Assembly (NCBI GenBank): GCA_947178145.1
Contig: CAMWXE010000036.1
Location: 1 to 52,051, forward strand
Reading direction: 5' to 3'
Source of the DNA: an uncultured Lachnospiraceae bacterium
Lineage (GTDB): Bacteria > Bacillota > Clostridia > Lachnospirales > Lachnospiraceae
DNA: 52,051 nt
Shown: piece by piece, positions 23,388 to 33,002 of the stretch
Layout of the letters: each line of letters opens with the position of its first letter
Numbering within the stretch: the stretch's first letter is position 1
Made by a program: the position numbers and the translations under genes
Notes under the pieces: generated by a model
The model's database searches: none
The model's input: only the letters and a program-made list of their open reading frames with translations
What the model was told of the DNA's origin: nothing

Positions 23388-23849
23388 ATGAAAAAAGAAA
23401 ACGTTATTTTATTTACAAAATACCTGTTGGATTTCATGTATTTTGCGGGAATCATTGTGACAGTGCTCCTCCCCTTTCCGGGGCTGGTGCAGAACGTGAT
23501 GGATTTTTTCGACTTTCACGATTTTGAGGGGCGCTACGCAGAGATCATCATGATCTATTTTGTGCTCGGCATACTGGCAGTTCTGATCCTCGGCGAACTG
23601 CGCAAGATGTTCCGGACCGTTCTGAAAGATGACTGCTTTGTGAAGGAAAATGTAGTCAGCCTGCAGCGGATGGGAACCTACAGCTTTATGATCGCAGCAA
23701 TCTGCCTGCTGAGGACCGTGCTCTACCTGACAATTGCCATGCTGGTGCTCGTGCTGGTATTTATCATAGCAGGCCTGTTCAGCAAAGTGCTTGCTTTCGT
23801 GTTTGACAAGGCGGTGGAATATAAGCTGGAAAATGACCTGACAATTTAG
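23388..23849 (+). CDS. DUF2975 membrane protein
   Basis: A 153-residue integral membrane protein with four hydrophobic segments (about 13-33, 57-75, 100-115, 118-140) of the DUF2975 family. The conserved middle loop LRKMFRTVLKDDCFVKENV is visible. DUF2975 genes are commonly followed by a small XRE regulator, as here at 23972. Its biochemical role is unknown. The ATG lies behind AAGGGGAA. Confidence 0.8.
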   Translation: MKKENVILFTKYLLDFMYFAGIIVTVLLPFPGLVQNVMDFFDFHDFEGRYAEIIMIYFVLGILAVLILGELRKMFRTVLKDDCFVKENVVSLQRMGTYSFMIAAICLLRTVLYLTIAMLVLVLVFIIAGLFSKVLAFVFDKAVEYKLENDLTI

Positions 23850-23971
23850 TCATACAGCAAAACAGGAACCTGCGATATGGTCTGGAATTGCCATGAAGCA
23901 GTGTGGCGATAGGGGTAAGCTGTTTCGTGACAGTTCATTTTTATATGATAGGAAAGAAAGGCAAGAGAACA

Positions 23972-24196
23972 ATGGCGATAATGATCAATCTTGACGTGAT
24001 GATGGCAAAGCGAAAAATCGGACTCACAGAGCTTGCAAAGGAAGTGGACATCACACTTGCAAACTTGTCAATCTTAAAAAATAACAAGGCAAAGGCTGTG
24101 AGGCTGTCGACGCTTGATGCGATCTGCAAAGCACTGCAGTGCCAGCCGGGAGACATTCTGGAATATGTGGAGACCGACGATGAGGAGGAACTATGA
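23972..24196 (+). CDS. Small XRE-family regulator (YozG-like)
   Basis: A 74-residue Cro/CI-type regulator consisting almost only of the helix-turn-helix: LTELAKEVDITLANLSILKN (about 18-37), then RLSTLDAICKALQCQPGDIL, the signature of this small-regulator class paired with DUF2975. The frame is open to 23903 upstream, but ATG 23972 starts the conserved domain. It overlaps the next gene by 4 bases, so the two are translationally coupled. Probably binds the 35-bp palindrome at 23270-23304 (inference). Confidence 0.85.
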   Translation: MAIMINLDVMMAKRKIGLTELAKEVDITLANLSILKNNKAKAVRLSTLDAICKALQCQPGDILEYVETDDEEEL

Positions 24197-24606
24197 TGAA
24201 AAACAAAATGAAGATCGTATTGCTTCTTATAGCAGTGGTCTGCCTGGCAGCAGGAATGTATTTTTTCACACGTCCAAAGATACGGCTTCCGGAACATCCC
24301 ATAGTATATACGCAGAGGATTCACGAGGGCGAATATGCTTATCTCGTATATGAAGACAAGATTTTTGTCCCGTATTGTCCATATGAGGCGGACTGTTTGG
24401 GGGAGTGCATCGGTTATTATGACGTCCCGGCTTCTGAAAATACAGAGGCGGGCAGGGCATATGTGTGTGAAATGCGGGGATGTTCTAAGGATGAGTGGAT
24501 TATTGACATTATGGATACAAACTGCTCGGAAGGGATGATTTTGAGGGAGATCAATACGACGGAGATTCCAGAAGGTTTGACATCTGAGTATGAATGGAAC
24601 CAGTAA
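24193..24606 (+). CDS. Unknown membrane-anchored, cysteine-rich protein
   Basis: A 137-residue protein with one N-terminal transmembrane or uncleaved signal segment (about residues 6-25) and a predicted extracytoplasmic domain with six cysteines (PYCPYEADCLGECIG, VCEMRGC, NCSEG), which could form disulfides or bind metal. I do not recognise the family. It overlaps the XRE gene by 4 bases and precedes the DUF4173-type gene by 27 bases, so it belongs to the same unit. Confidence 0.65.
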   Translation: MMKNKMKIVLLLIAVVCLAAGMYFFTRPKIRLPEHPIVYTQRIHEGEYAYLVYEDKIFVPYCPYEADCLGECIGYYDVPASENTEAGRAYVCEMRGCSKDEWIIDIMDTNCSEGMILREINTTEIPEGLTSEYEWNQ

Positions 24607-24633
24607 ATAAAAGAAAGAAGGGAAGGATGGAAA

Positions 24634-26208
24634 GTGGATAATAACAGATTACTCGCAGAGCAGCAGACAGTGGCTGATATATCACAGGTCAATGTTCTGG
24701 CGGCACAGGAAGCAAAAAGGAATGAGATGAAGAAAAAGGAAAAACGACTTCGGACATTTGGAGCAGGCAGTTTTCTATATGCATTGTTTTATGCATTCTG
24801 CCTGTATCACAATGCGTCAGGGATCACATACCCTTTTTTCGCAGGCGGAACCCTCTTGTTTTTTGGTTACTTTATCAAAAAGTCCGGGAGCAGCTCCGCA
24901 GACGGGAAGAGCGCGAAGGAACATATTCATAAAAAGTTTCTGATGATTTCCATTGTTATAGCAGGAGGATTAAACTGCACAACCGATTCCGGCGTGTTGA
25001 TATTTTTTAACAAGCTGCTGATGCTGGTGCTGTTTGGCGTACTGCTTCTGCAATGCTGGCATGATCTTACCGGATGGAGCATCACAGCGTATATGAAGGG
25101 CGGTATGACTTTATTGTTTGGAGGCATCGGCAGTCTGTTTGCCCCAGCGCAAGACATGATGGCATATTGGCGTTTGCGGCACTTAAATGGTGAGGTGGGC
25201 GGAAAGAGCGAAAAGCGGGGACGTCTTTTGAAATCAGTGGGCATTGGGCTGTTGATTGTGTTTCCAATGGCAATGATTATCGCAATTCTGCTTGCAAGTG
25301 CGGATGCGGTGTTTTATGAATTGATGTACGATATTCTCACATTTTCCATTGATTTTGAGGCATTTGAGAATTTCATCGAAATAACGGTTCTGATAATCAT
25401 TGTCTTTGCGGTGTGCTATGGAATCTTTGCCTATAATACAGAGCCAGAGAAAAGGAAGGCAATAGACAATATGGCTTTGACGCAAAAGACCAACTGGGAC
25501 TCCTATATCGCAGTGACTGTAAATAGCGTGATGGGTGTGATGTATGTTGTCTTTTCTGCAATACAGATTATCAGCTTATTTTTCGGGAGACTGCCAGAAG
25601 GCTATACCTATTCTTCTTATGCCAGACATGGATTTTTCGAACTGGTTTTTGTATGCCTGTTCAATATTGCTCTGGTGCTGTGTACCCTGGCATATTTTGA
25701 GTGCTCCCGTGTATTGAGGATTCTATTGACGATTATATGTGGCTGCACATATGTGATGACCGTGTCGAGTGCATATAGAATGTTATTGTACATTTCAAGT
25801 TATCAGCTGACCTTTTTGCGGCTGTTGGTATTGTGGGGGTTGGTTATCATTGCGATTGTCATGACAATTGTTTTCGTTTATATTTATCGGCCTCAAATTT
25901 CGCTTTTCCGTTCTGTGCTGATTGTGCTCACGGCAGGATGGCTTGTCTTTTCAGCGATACATCCTGATTATTGGATTGCGTCCTACAACCTTACAGCGCG
26001 TGCTGACGGACAGGAATATGACAGCTATTATCTGGCAAATCGACTCTCGCTTGATGCAGTTGCGGCACTTCCGGAAGAAATCTACAAGGATCGCAGCAGC
26101 AGCTATTATGTGAGAGCGGAGCGGTACAAGAGACAGACAGATGAATTTATGGGAGTGAGAAAGTTTAACTTTTCAAGAGCTTATGCTGCCCATAAGATAA
26201 ATTATTAG
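24634..26208 (+). CDS. DUF4173-type polytopic membrane protein
   Basis: A 524-residue membrane protein with about twelve hydrophobic segments after a charged N-terminus. It resembles the DUF4153/DUF4173 group: a mid-protein YNTEPEKRKAI loop, then the conserved-looking LFGRLPEGYTYSSYARHGFFEL (split here as SYARHGFFEL near 328), ending in a soluble tail with YYVRAERYK. It starts with GTG 24634 behind AAGGATGG. The role is unknown. It is followed 12 bases on by the DUF2752 gene, which suggests one envelope-related unit. Confidence 0.72.
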   Translation: MDNNRLLAEQQTVADISQVNVLAAQEAKRNEMKKKEKRLRTFGAGSFLYALFYAFCLYHNASGITYPFFAGGTLLFFGYFIKKSGSSSADGKSAKEHIHKKFLMISIVIAGGLNCTTDSGVLIFFNKLLMLVLFGVLLLQCWHDLTGWSITAYMKGGMTLLFGGIGSLFAPAQDMMAYWRLRHLNGEVGGKSEKRGRLLKSVGIGLLIVFPMAMIIAILLASADAVFYELMYDILTFSIDFEAFENFIEITVLIIIVFAVCYGIFAYNTEPEKRKAIDNMALTQKTNWDSYIAVTVNSVMGVMYVVFSAIQIISLFFGRLPEGYTYSSYARHGFFELVFVCLFNIALVLCTLAYFECSRVLRILLTIICGCTYVMTVSSAYRMLLYISSYQLTFLRLLVLWGLVIIAIVMTIVFVYIYRPQISLFRSVLIVLTAGWLVFSAIHPDYWIASYNLTARADGQEYDSYYLANRLSLDAVAALPEEIYKDRSSSYYVRAERYKRQTDEFMGVRKFNFSRAYAAHKINY

Positions 26209-26220
26209 GAGATTATTGCA

Positions 26221-26652
26221 ATGCGATATATGCAGATTGTTTTAGAAAGGATATGGAAGGATATCAGGAGCTTTCGGATTGCGATTCTTGCGCTGATTAT
26301 ATATAATGTGATTGCAAGAAGTGTGTTTCATGCATTTTGTCCACAACTGATTTTGACAGGTTTTCCCTGTGCGGGGTGCGGGATGACGCGTGCTGTGTTC
26401 TATATTCTGACAGGCAGGTTTGCGAGAGGGATGGAACTCAATCCCACAGCACCGCTGTGGATTATGTTTCTATGCTGGTTTTTTGGAAACAGGTATCTAA
26501 GAGGCGTGCATCCTAAAAGCGCAAAATTATGTCTTGGGATTGTGTGCGCGGTCACGCTTGCAGTTTATGGATATCGAATGCTGCACTATTTCCCAGGGGA
26601 ACCGCCAATGGTGTACTATCGAAATAATATTCTGAGAAGTCTCCTGAAATAA
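26221..26652 (+). CDS. DUF2752 membrane protein
   Basis: A 143-residue protein with three hydrophobic segments and the DUF2752 signature: FPCAGCGMTRA (about residues 50-60) followed by a Gly-containing helix and a conserved NPTAPLW (about 80). The CxxCGMTR motif sits at the membrane face; its function is unknown. A weak GGAGATTATT precedes the ATG. Likely co-transcribed with the DUF4173-type gene. Confidence 0.8.
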   Translation: MRYMQIVLERIWKDIRSFRIAILALIIYNVIARSVFHAFCPQLILTGFPCAGCGMTRAVFYILTGRFARGMELNPTAPLWIMFLCWFFGNRYLRGVHPKSAKLCLGIVCAVTLAVYGYRMLHYFPGEPPMVYYRNNILRSLLK

Positions 26653-26752
26653 TTTTTGGCAATAGTAGTTGCACAAAAGCACTCCCTTGTGATATGATTA
26701 TGACCATGATGTGCATAATTATTTATCAATGAAATATCGGAGGGAGATCTTG

Positions 26753-27187
26753 ATGGACAACAACAATTTGTTTGACAAAGACAATCAGAATGGTGACCAG
26801 GGGCAATTTCAGCAGCCGTATCAGCCATATCAACAGCAGCAGCCATACCAGCCGCAGCAGCCATATCAACAGCAGCAGCCGTATCAGTCCTATCAGCCGC
26901 AGCAGCCGTATCAACAGCAGCAGCCATATCAGTCAGGAGACAGCGAATTGGAAGAGCCGGTATCTTTTGCAGACTGGATGCTCTCGATGCTTATTATGTG
27001 TATTCCCTGCGTAAACATTATCATGATGTTTGTGTGGGCGTTTAGTTCCGACACGAAGAAGAGTAAGTCCAATTATTTCAAGGCGGCATTAGTATGGATG
27101 CTGATTGCTGTCGTGTTATCCGTTGTTATGATGGGGGCGTTTGGTGCGATATTTGCATCAATGATCGATTCAGGGTATTACTATTAA
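26753..27187 (+). CDS. Pro/Gln/Tyr-repeat membrane protein
   Basis: A 144-residue protein with an N-terminal low-complexity region of QQPYQ-type repeats (about residues 19-61), encoded by near-identical DNA repeats, followed by an acidic linker and two transmembrane helices (about 76-95 and 111-135) with CIPCVNIIMMFVWAF between them. The layout suggests a membrane-tethered protein with a flexible cytoplasmic or surface arm. Function unknown. GGAGGG precedes ATG 26753; the frame open from 26711 has no such site. Its own terminator follows. Confidence 0.72.
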   Translation: MDNNNLFDKDNQNGDQGQFQQPYQPYQQQQPYQPQQPYQQQQPYQSYQPQQPYQQQQPYQSGDSELEEPVSFADWMLSMLIMCIPCVNIIMMFVWAFSSDTKKSKSNYFKAALVWMLIAVVLSVVMMGAFGAIFASMIDSGYYY

Positions 27188-27202
27188 GGACAGAGCGAAA
27201 AC

Positions 27203-27236
27203 AAAAACGACAGTGTTTCAAAATACTGTCGTTTTT
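27203..27236. terminator. Bidirectional terminator
   Basis: AAAAACGACAGT (27203-27214) pairs with ACTGTCGTTTTT (27225-27236), a perfect 12-bp stem between the convergent repeat-protein gene and methyltransferase gene. Confidence 0.93.
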
Positions 27237-27255
27237 CATTCTGCAGTTTCTGATG

Positions 27256-28149
27256 TTATCTGGCAATCCAGCGTCCGCTGGCACCACATGGGAGAACCAA
27301 ACCATTTGATGAGACGGGAAGTCCTATTTCAGAGGCAGTTACGCAGCCGCCAAACTTTGAGGCAATAGCAGTTTCGAGCATATAGGTCAGAACTGCAGGC
27401 TGCAGTCCGGTCGTGTAGGAGTTGATCAGGAAAAAAAGTGGTTTCTCGGCTAAAACATTTGCGGTAAGCTCGATAAAAGGATAGACCGAATCCTCGATTT
27501 TCCAGATTTCGCCCTTAGGTCCCCGCCCATAGGAAGGCGGGTCCATAATAATCGCATCGTAGGTATTTCCGCGCCGGATCTCGCGCTCCACAAATTTTAC
27601 GCAGTCGTCCACAAGCCACCGGACCGGTGCGTTGGAAAGTCCAGATGATGCAGCGTTTTCCTTTGCCCAGCCGACCATACCTTTGGATGCATCGACATGT
27701 GTCACATGAGCTCCAGCGGCCGCTGCGCTCAAGGTGGCCCCGCCGGTGTAGGCAAAGAGATTGAGCACTTTGATTGTGCGCGAAGGATTGCTGCTGAGAG
27801 CATTCTTTATAATAGAAGAAAACCAATCCCAGTTGACAGCCTGTTCCGGGAAAAGTCCTGTATGTTTGAAGCTGAAGGGCTTCAGATGAAATGTGAGGTT
27901 TCGGCTGGCCGGGCCGCTGTAAGAGATTTCCCATTCCTGCGGCAGTTTCAAAAACTCCCATTCACCGCCGCCTTTTGAACTTCTGTGATAGTGGCCGTCA
28001 GGCTTGTTCCAGCGGGAATCTTCCCTGCGGGTATTCCATATAACCTGCGGGTCGGGTCTCACCAGGATGTAATCGCCCCACCGCTCAAGCTTTTCGCCGG
28101 AGGAAGTATCGATGACTTCGTAGTCCTTCCAATTGTCTGCAATCCACAT
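27256..28149 (-). CDS. Class I SAM-dependent rRNA-type methyltransferase
   Basis: A 297-residue methyltransferase of the RlmI/RlmK-like group that modifies nucleic-acid bases. The SAM-binding motif I is VLNLFAYTGGATL (about residue 127), the motif II acidic residue is in HVDASKGMVGWA (about 152), and the catalytic-type motif IV is IMDPPSYGRGPKGE (about 200). The N-terminal part replaces a PUA domain with a shorter beta-rich segment. The target RNA position cannot be told. ATG 28149 has AAGGATAAGGG upstream. It is transcribed divergently from the S10 operon, from the promoter at 28190-28219. Confidence 0.85.
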   Translation of the reverse strand: MWIADNWKDYEVIDTSSGEKLERWGDYILVRPDPQVIWNTRREDSRWNKPDGHYHRSSKGGGEWEFLKLPQEWEISYSGPASRNLTFHLKPFSFKHTGLFPEQAVNWDWFSSIIKNALSSNPSRTIKVLNLFAYTGGATLSAAAAGAHVTHVDASKGMVGWAKENAASSGLSNAPVRWLVDDCVKFVEREIRRGNTYDAIIMDPPSYGRGPKGEIWKIEDSVYPFIELTANVLAEKPLFFLINSYTTGLQPAVLTYMLETAIASKFGGCVTASEIGLPVSSNGLVLPCGASGRWIAR

Positions 28150-28185
28150 AATGTACGTACCCTTATCCTTTCTGCTGAACAGTAA

Positions 28186-28219
28186 CTATAGTATACTATA
28201 GAAGTGTTTGCTTTTTCAA
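28186..28219 (-). promoter_or_regulatory. Minus-strand promoter with 16-bp palindrome
   Basis: On the minus strand TTGAAA (28219-28214) is 18 bases from TATACT (28195-28190). A perfect 16-bp palindrome CTATAGTATACTATAG (28186-28201) covers the -10 box, so a repressor bound there would block the methyltransferase promoter. Confidence 0.65.
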
Positions 28220-28278
28220 TGGATAATGTAAGAGAAATGATTGTATTCAAAAAAAAACAATAAAAAATAAAAAAATGC

Positions 28279-28307
28279 TTGCAAAAGCCTGGATGCTACG
28301 CTATACT
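28279..28307 (+). promoter_or_regulatory. Promoter of the S10 operon
   Basis: TTGCAA at 28279-28284, a 17-base spacer and TATACT at 28302-28307. Transcription would begin near 28314 and leave an untranslated leader of about 320 bases before rpsJ. Confidence 0.8.
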
Positions 28308-28314
28308 ACTAATT

Positions 28315-28636
28315 GCTGTGACATGATAGCGATGAAACGTGAGGTTGCTGCTTATGTGAAAAGTAAAAGCATAGAGCAGGTTTTCCGCGGAGCGAATGTC
28401 AAGAAACCGGCATAGGCCGGCTAGGAAACTGGCGACAAGTCACTGTACAAAGGTTAGACCACAGGGTCATCCGAATAAATGATGTGTCTGATAAGATTGA
28501 TATCACACGCAGAATGCCAAAATGAGCAGACAAAGGCGTTTTGATGGGTGAAAGAACATGACACACCCGGAGGAGTGTACAGTCACCGCTTGTCGTACTT
28601 ATTTATGAAAAGTGCGAAAAGGAGGCGACTTTTTTT
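28315..28636 (+). ncRNA. Structured 5' leader of the S10 operon
   Basis: A gene-free leader of about 320 nt. A long-range helix closes it: CGACAAG (28433-28439) with CTTGTCG (28589-28595), and after an internal loop CTGTACA (28443-28449) with TGTACAG (28576-28582). Inside and before it are CCGGC/GCCGG, GGTTAGACC, GTGT/ACAC and GGGTG/CACCC hairpins. The rpsJ ribosome site lies 30 bases after the closing helix. Known: S10 operons are autoregulated by L4 in gamma-proteobacteria. Whether this unrelated-looking leader binds L4 or another protein is inference. Confidence 0.7.
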
Positions 28637-28954
28637 ATGGCAAGTCAGGTAATGAGAATTACATTAAAAGCTTATGATCATCAGCTGGTTGATGCATCTG
28701 CCAAAAAAATAATCGAAACAGTAAAGAAAAACGGATCACAGGTGAGCGGACCGGTTCCCCTTCCTACTAAGAAAGAGGTAGTGACGATTCTCAGGGCGGT
28801 TCACAAGTACAAGGATTCCAGAGAGCAGTTCGAACAGAGAACGCACAAGAGACTGATCGATATCATCACACCGACAAACAAGACGGTCGATGCGCTGCAG
28901 AGATTAGAGATGCCGGCTGGTGTTTATATTGATATCAAAATGAAAAACAAATAA
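28637..28954 (+). CDS. rpsJ: 30S ribosomal protein S10
   Basis: A 105-residue S10, also the transcription antitermination factor NusE. The family signatures [13 protein letters not shown] at the start and RTHKRLIDI are intact. First gene of the S10 operon, preceded by the long leader; AGGAGG sits 11 bases before the ATG, slightly farther than usual and separated by a T run. rplC follows after 74 bases. Confidence 0.98.
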   Translation: MASQVMRITLKAYDHQLVDASAKKIIETVKKNGSQVSGPVPLPTKKEVVTILRAVHKYKDSREQFEQRTHKRLIDIITPTNKTVDALQRLEMPAGVYIDIKMKNK

Positions 28955-29028
28955 GCCTTCTACTAGTATGAGCGCAGGACAGAATGCAAAGCGCTCCGCT
29001 GTAGAACAAACGGAGGTAGGAAAAGAAA

Positions 29029-29712
29029 ATGAAGAAAGCTATATTAGCTACGAAAGTCGGAATGACTCAAATCTTCAACGAAGACGGTTCCCTGATTCCT
29101 GTAACCGTACTTCAGGCGGGTCCGTGTGTAGTGACACAGATCAAGACAGAGGAAAATGATGGCTACAAGGCAGTCCAGGTCGGTTTTGTAGACAAGAAGG
29201 ACAAGATTGTTAACAAGGATAAGGGCGGCAGGAAAGAGGTCATCCACAGACATGGTGTTAACAAGGCGCTCAAAGGTCACTTTGATAAGGCAGGTGTCTC
29301 TTCCAAGAGATTTTTGAGAGAGTTTAAGTTTGAGAATGCAGAAGAGTATGCATTGGGCAATGAAATCAAAGCTGACATCTTTGCAGTCGGAGATAAAATC
29401 GATGCATCTGCGATTTCCAAGGGAAAAGGTTTTCAGGGCGCAATCAAGAGACATGGTCAGCACAGAGGACCGATGGCACACGGCTCCAAATTCCATCGCC
29501 ATCAGGGTTCCAACGGTGCCTGCTCATCACCGAGCCGCGTGTTTAAGGGCAAGGGTATGCCAGGACATATGGGCTGCGTAAAGGTAACTGTACAGAACCT
29601 TGAAATCGTAAGAGTTGATGCTGAGAAGAACCTGCTTTTGGTGAAGGGCTCTGTTCCGGGACCTAAGAAAGCATTGGTGACACTCAAGGAAACTACCAGA
29701 GTAGATGCGTAG
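29029..29712 (+). CDS. rplC: 50S ribosomal protein L3
   Basis: A 227-residue L3, an early-assembly 23S rRNA-binding protein near the peptidyl-transferase centre. It begins [14 protein letters not shown] and holds the long central loop [16 protein letters not shown] reaching the catalytic centre. GGAGG lies 11 bases before the ATG. It precedes rplD by 20 bases, in the normal order. Confidence 0.98.
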   Translation: MKKAILATKVGMTQIFNEDGSLIPVTVLQAGPCVVTQIKTEENDGYKAVQVGFVDKKDKIVNKDKGGRKEVIHRHGVNKALKGHFDKAGVSSKRFLREFKFENAEEYALGNEIKADIFAVGDKIDASAISKGKGFQGAIKRHGQHRGPMAHGSKFHRHQGSNGACSSPSRVFKGKGMPGHMGCVKVTVQNLEIVRVDAEKNLLLVKGSVPGPKKALVTLKETTRVDA

Positions 29713-29732
29713 GTGAAAGGAGGACCATACAG

Positions 29733-30353
29733 ATGGCAAAAGTATCTGTTTATAATATGGAAGGCAAGGAAGTTGAGACAATTGACTTAAGCGATGATGT
29801 CTTCGGTGTAAAGATCAATGAGCATCTTGTACACATGGCAGTTGTTCAGCAGCTTGCAAATAAGCGTCAGGGTACGCAGAAGGCAAAGACCCGCTCTGAA
29901 GTATCGGGCGGCGGAAGAAAACCCTGGAGGCAGAAGGGAACTGGTCATGCAAGACAGGGTTCTACAAGAGCTCCTCAGTGGACAGGTGGCGGCGTTGTAT
30001 TCGCTCCCGTACCAAGAGATTACTCGTTCAAGCTAAACAAGAAGGAGAAGAGGGCAGCACTCAAGTCCGCACTCACAAGCAGGGTTCAGGAGAATAAATT
30101 GATCGTGATTGATGAGCTCAAATTCGACGAGATTAAGACAAAGAATTTTAAGGCTGTCATGGATAATTTAAAAGTGGCGAAGGCTTATGTGGTTCTGAAT
30201 GACAATGATGAGAAGGTTGTTATGTCAGCGAGAAATCTTCCCAATGTGCAGACAGCGCTGACAAACACAATCAATGTATATGATGTAATGAAGGGCGGCA
30301 CAGTGATCCTCACAAAGGATGCCGTAAAGACGATTGAGGAGGTGTACGCATAA
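29733..30353 (+). CDS. rplD: 50S ribosomal protein L4
   Basis: A 206-residue L4 that lines the exit tunnel; the loop [20 protein letters not shown] (about 48-67) is intact. In E. coli L4 represses its own operon, and it is therefore a candidate ligand of the leader at 28315-28636. Its stop overlaps the rplW start by one base, indicating translational coupling. Confidence 0.98.
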   Translation: MAKVSVYNMEGKEVETIDLSDDVFGVKINEHLVHMAVVQQLANKRQGTQKAKTRSEVSGGGRKPWRQKGTGHARQGSTRAPQWTGGGVVFAPVPRDYSFKLNKKEKRAALKSALTSRVQENKLIVIDELKFDEIKTKNFKAVMDNLKVAKAYVVLNDNDEKVVMSARNLPNVQTALTNTINVYDVMKGGTVILTKDAVKTIEEVYA

Positions 30354-30652
30354 TGGCAGATATTAAGTATTATGACGTAATCCTTAAGCCGGTTATTACC
30401 GAGAAGAGTATGGCTGGCATGGGCGAGAAGAAATACACATTCTTAGTTCATACAGAGGCAAATAAGTCTCAGATCAAGGAAGCTGTTGAGAAGATGTTCG
30501 AGGGAACTAAGGTTGCAAAGGTGAACACAATGAATCTTGACGGCAAGAAGAAGAGACGCGGTATGGTCTATGGCAGGACTGCAAAGACCAAGAAGGCAAT
30601 TGTGCAGTTGACAGAGGACAGCAAGGATATCGAGCTTTTCTCCGGTTTATAA
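30353..30652 (+). CDS. rplW: 50S ribosomal protein L23
   Basis: A 99-residue L23, located at the tunnel exit and a docking point for trigger factor and SRP. Typical motifs: [10 protein letters not shown] at the start and [18 protein letters not shown] near the end. It overlaps rplD by one base. A 78-base gap to rplB contains only the ribosome site. Confidence 0.97.
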   Translation: MADIKYYDVILKPVITEKSMAGMGEKKYTFLVHTEANKSQIKEAVEKMFEGTKVAKVNTMNLDGKKKRRGMVYGRTAKTKKAIVQLTEDSKDIELFSGL

Positions 30653-30730
30653 GATTTCTTTAAGATGACTGTGACAATGCAAACTATACACAATCAAGTG
30701 TGATAATAAAAGAGTAAAGGAGAAAAGATC

Positions 30731-31573
30731 ATGGGAATTAAGAAATATAACCCATATACACCTTCGAGAAGAAATATGACCAGCTCTGATTTCTCCGAGA
30801 TCACAAAGAAGACTCCCGAAAAGTCCCTTTGTGTATCAAAGAAAAAGCATGCTGGACGCAACAATCAGGGTAAGATTACTGTGAGACATCATGGTGGTGG
30901 AAACAGACAGAAATATAGAATTATTGATTTCAAGAGAAATAAGGACGGCGTTTCAGCAAAGGTGGTCGGCATTGAGTACGATCCAAACAGATCGGCAAAC
31001 ATTGCCCTGATCTGCTATGAAGATGGTCAGAAAGCCTACATCCTTGCACCGGAAGGACTGACAGACGGCATGAAGGTTATGAATGGACCACAGGCGGAAG
31101 TCCGGGTTGGAAACTGCTTGCCCCTCTCTGAGATTCCGGTTGGTACCAATGTACACAATGTTGAGTTGTATCCTGGCAAGGGCGGACAGCTTGTGCGTTC
31201 CGCAGGAAACAGTGCACAGCTTATGGCGAAGGAAGGAAAGTATGCGACATTGAGACTTCCTTCTGGCGAGATGAGAATGGTTCCGATTGTCTGCAGAGCA
31301 TCAATCGGCGTTGTGGGAAATGGCGATCACAATCTGATCAAAATCGGTAAAGCAGGGCGCAAGCGTCATATGGGTATCAGGCCTACCGTCCGCGGTTCTG
31401 TCATGAATCCGAATGACCATCCACATGGTGGTGGTGAAGGTAAGACCGGTATCGGTAGACCAGGTCCATCTACACCTTGGGGCAAGCCAGCACTTGGTCT
31501 GAAGACGAGAAAGAGCAAGAAGGCTTCTAACAAGCTGATCGTGAGAAGAAGAGATGGTAGGGCGATTAAATAA
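30731..31573 (+). CDS. rplB: 50S ribosomal protein L2
   Basis: A 280-residue L2, needed for subunit joining and peptidyl-transferase activity. Visible: [19 protein letters not shown] near residue 43, and the C-terminal [13 protein letters not shown] with the conserved functional histidine. Normal length and position between rplW and rpsS. Confidence 0.98.
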   Translation: MGIKKYNPYTPSRRNMTSSDFSEITKKTPEKSLCVSKKKHAGRNNQGKITVRHHGGGNRQKYRIIDFKRNKDGVSAKVVGIEYDPNRSANIALICYEDGQKAYILAPEGLTDGMKVMNGPQAEVRVGNCLPLSEIPVGTNVHNVELYPGKGGQLVRSAGNSAQLMAKEGKYATLRLPSGEMRMVPIVCRASIGVVGNGDHNLIKIGKAGRKRHMGIRPTVRGSVMNPNDHPHGGGEGKTGIGRPGPSTPWGKPALGLKTRKSKKASNKLIVRRRDGRAIK

Positions 31574-31633
31574 ATCGCTTTACCATTTAGACAACAGTTT
31601 ATCGATTATATATTATCAAGGAGGAAGTACCTA

Positions 31634-31915
31634 ATGGCAAGGTCATTAAAAAAGGGTCCTTTCGCAGATGCAAGCCTTTTAAAGAAGGTTGATGCCATGA
31701 ATGCGTCAGGAAGTAAAACAGTAATTAAGACATGGTCACGTCGTTCTACAATTTTCCCCTCTTTTGTGGGCCACACAATTGCAGTTCATGACGGAAGAAA
31801 ACATGTGCCTGTATATGTAACAGAAGATATGGTTGGACATAAGCTTGGTGAATTCGTTGCAACCAGAACCTACAGAGGACATGGCAAGGACGAAAAGAAA
31901 TCAAAAGTGAGATAA
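31634..31915 (+). CDS. rpsS: 30S ribosomal protein S19
   Basis: A 93-residue S19 of the small-subunit head. It opens [15 protein letters not shown] and has the signature [24 protein letters not shown] lies 9 bases before the ATG; rplV follows after 27 bases. Confidence 0.98.
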   Translation: MARSLKKGPFADASLLKKVDAMNASGSKTVIKTWSRRSTIFPSFVGHTIAVHDGRKHVPVYVTEDMVGHKLGEFVATRTYRGHGKDEKKSKVR

Positions 31916-31942
31916 ATTGATCAGTTGAAAGGAGGTTCAACC

Positions 31943-32335
31943 ATGGCAGAGAAATATAGCAGAACAAGTTATAAGAGAAAGAGAAATGCAGAGAATAGAG
32001 AAACCAGACCGTCAGCAAAGCTTTCCTATGCCAGAGTGTCTGTTCAGAAGGCGTGCTTCGTGTTAGACGCGATCAGAGGCAAGGATGTGCAGACTGCTTT
32101 GGGTATCTTGGCATACAATCCAAGATATGCTTCCAGCATCATCAAGAAGCTTCTGGAGTCAGCAATCGCAAATGCTGAGAACAATAACGGTATGAACGCT
32201 GAAAACCTTTATATTGCAGAATGCTATGCAAATAAGGGACCTACAATGAAGAGAGTTAGACCGAGGGCACAGGGCAGGGCTTATAGAATCGAAAAGAGAA
32301 TGAGCCACATAACAATCGTGCTTGACGAGAGATAG
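31943..32335 (+). CDS. rplV: 50S ribosomal protein L22
   Basis: A 130-residue L22 that lines the exit tunnel and is a site of macrolide resistance in other bacteria. Signature [18 protein letters not shown] near the C-terminus. ATG 31943 has AAAGGAGG upstream; six codons of open frame before it would overlap that site. The N-terminus has a short basic extension ([15 protein letters not shown]). Confidence 0.97.
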   Translation: MAEKYSRTSYKRKRNAENRETRPSAKLSYARVSVQKACFVLDAIRGKDVQTALGILAYNPRYASSIIKKLLESAIANAENNNGMNAENLYIAECYANKGPTMKRVRPRAQGRAYRIEKRMSHITIVLDER

Positions 32336-32345
32336 GAGGAAGAAA

Positions 32346-33002
32346 ATGGGACAGAAAGTTAATCCTCATGGACTGAGAGTCGGCGTTATTAAGGATTGGG
32401 ATTCAAAATGGTATGCGGATGCTGATTTTGCTGACTATTTAGTGGAAGATTATAATATTAGAAAGTTTTTAAAGAAGAAATTATTCAGTGCCGGTGTTTC
32501 TAAGATTGAGATTGAGAGAGCATCTGACAGAGTAAAGGTTATCGTTTTCACTGCAAAGCCTGGCGTTGTGATCGGTAAGGGCGGTGCAGAGATCGAGATT
32601 ACAAAGAAAGAGCTTCAGAAATTGACAGGAAAGAATGTACTGGTGGATATCAAGGAAATCAAGAGACCGGACAGAGATGCACAGCTGGTAGCTGAAAATA
32701 TTGCACAGCAGCTTGAGAATCGTGTGTCTTTCAGACGTGCTATGAAGTCCTGCATGGGCAGAACGATGAAGGCGGGCGCTCAGGGTATCAAGGCAGCAGT
32801 CTCAGGACGTCTTGGTGGAGCGGATATGGCCCGTACAGAATTTTACAGCGAGGGTACAATTCCTCTTCAGACACTTAGAGCAGATATTGATTATGGTTTC
32901 GCAGAGGCAGATACAACATACGGCAAGCTTGGCGTAAAAGTTTGGATCTACAAGGGCGAAGTACTTCCTACAAAGGGAAACAAGGAAGGGAGCGATAAAT
33001 AA
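32346..33002 (+). CDS. rpsC: 30S ribosomal protein S3
   Basis: A 218-residue S3 at the mRNA entry site. It has [13 protein letters not shown] at the start and the KH domain [11 protein letters not shown] (about 74). ATG 32346 follows TAGGAGGAAG; the open frame from 32322 overlaps rplV and is rejected. Its stop overlaps the rplP start by one base. Confidence 0.98.
   Translation: MGQKVNPHGLRVGVIKDWDSKWYADADFADYLVEDYNIRKFLKKKLFSAGVSKIEIERASDRVKVIVFTAKPGVVIGKGGAEIEITKKELQKLTGKNVLVDIKEIKRPDRDAQLVAENIAQQLENRVSFRRAMKSCMGRTMKAGAQGIKAAVSGRLGGADMARTEFYSEGTIPLQTLRADIDYGFAEADTTYGKLGVKVWIYKGEVLPTKGNKEGSDK

Noticed and set aside
28315..28636. Possible group II intron or known structured RNA gene in the S10 leader
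   Set aside because: No domain V hairpin, no reverse transcriptase and no intron ends could be found. The position directly before rpsJ fits a leader.
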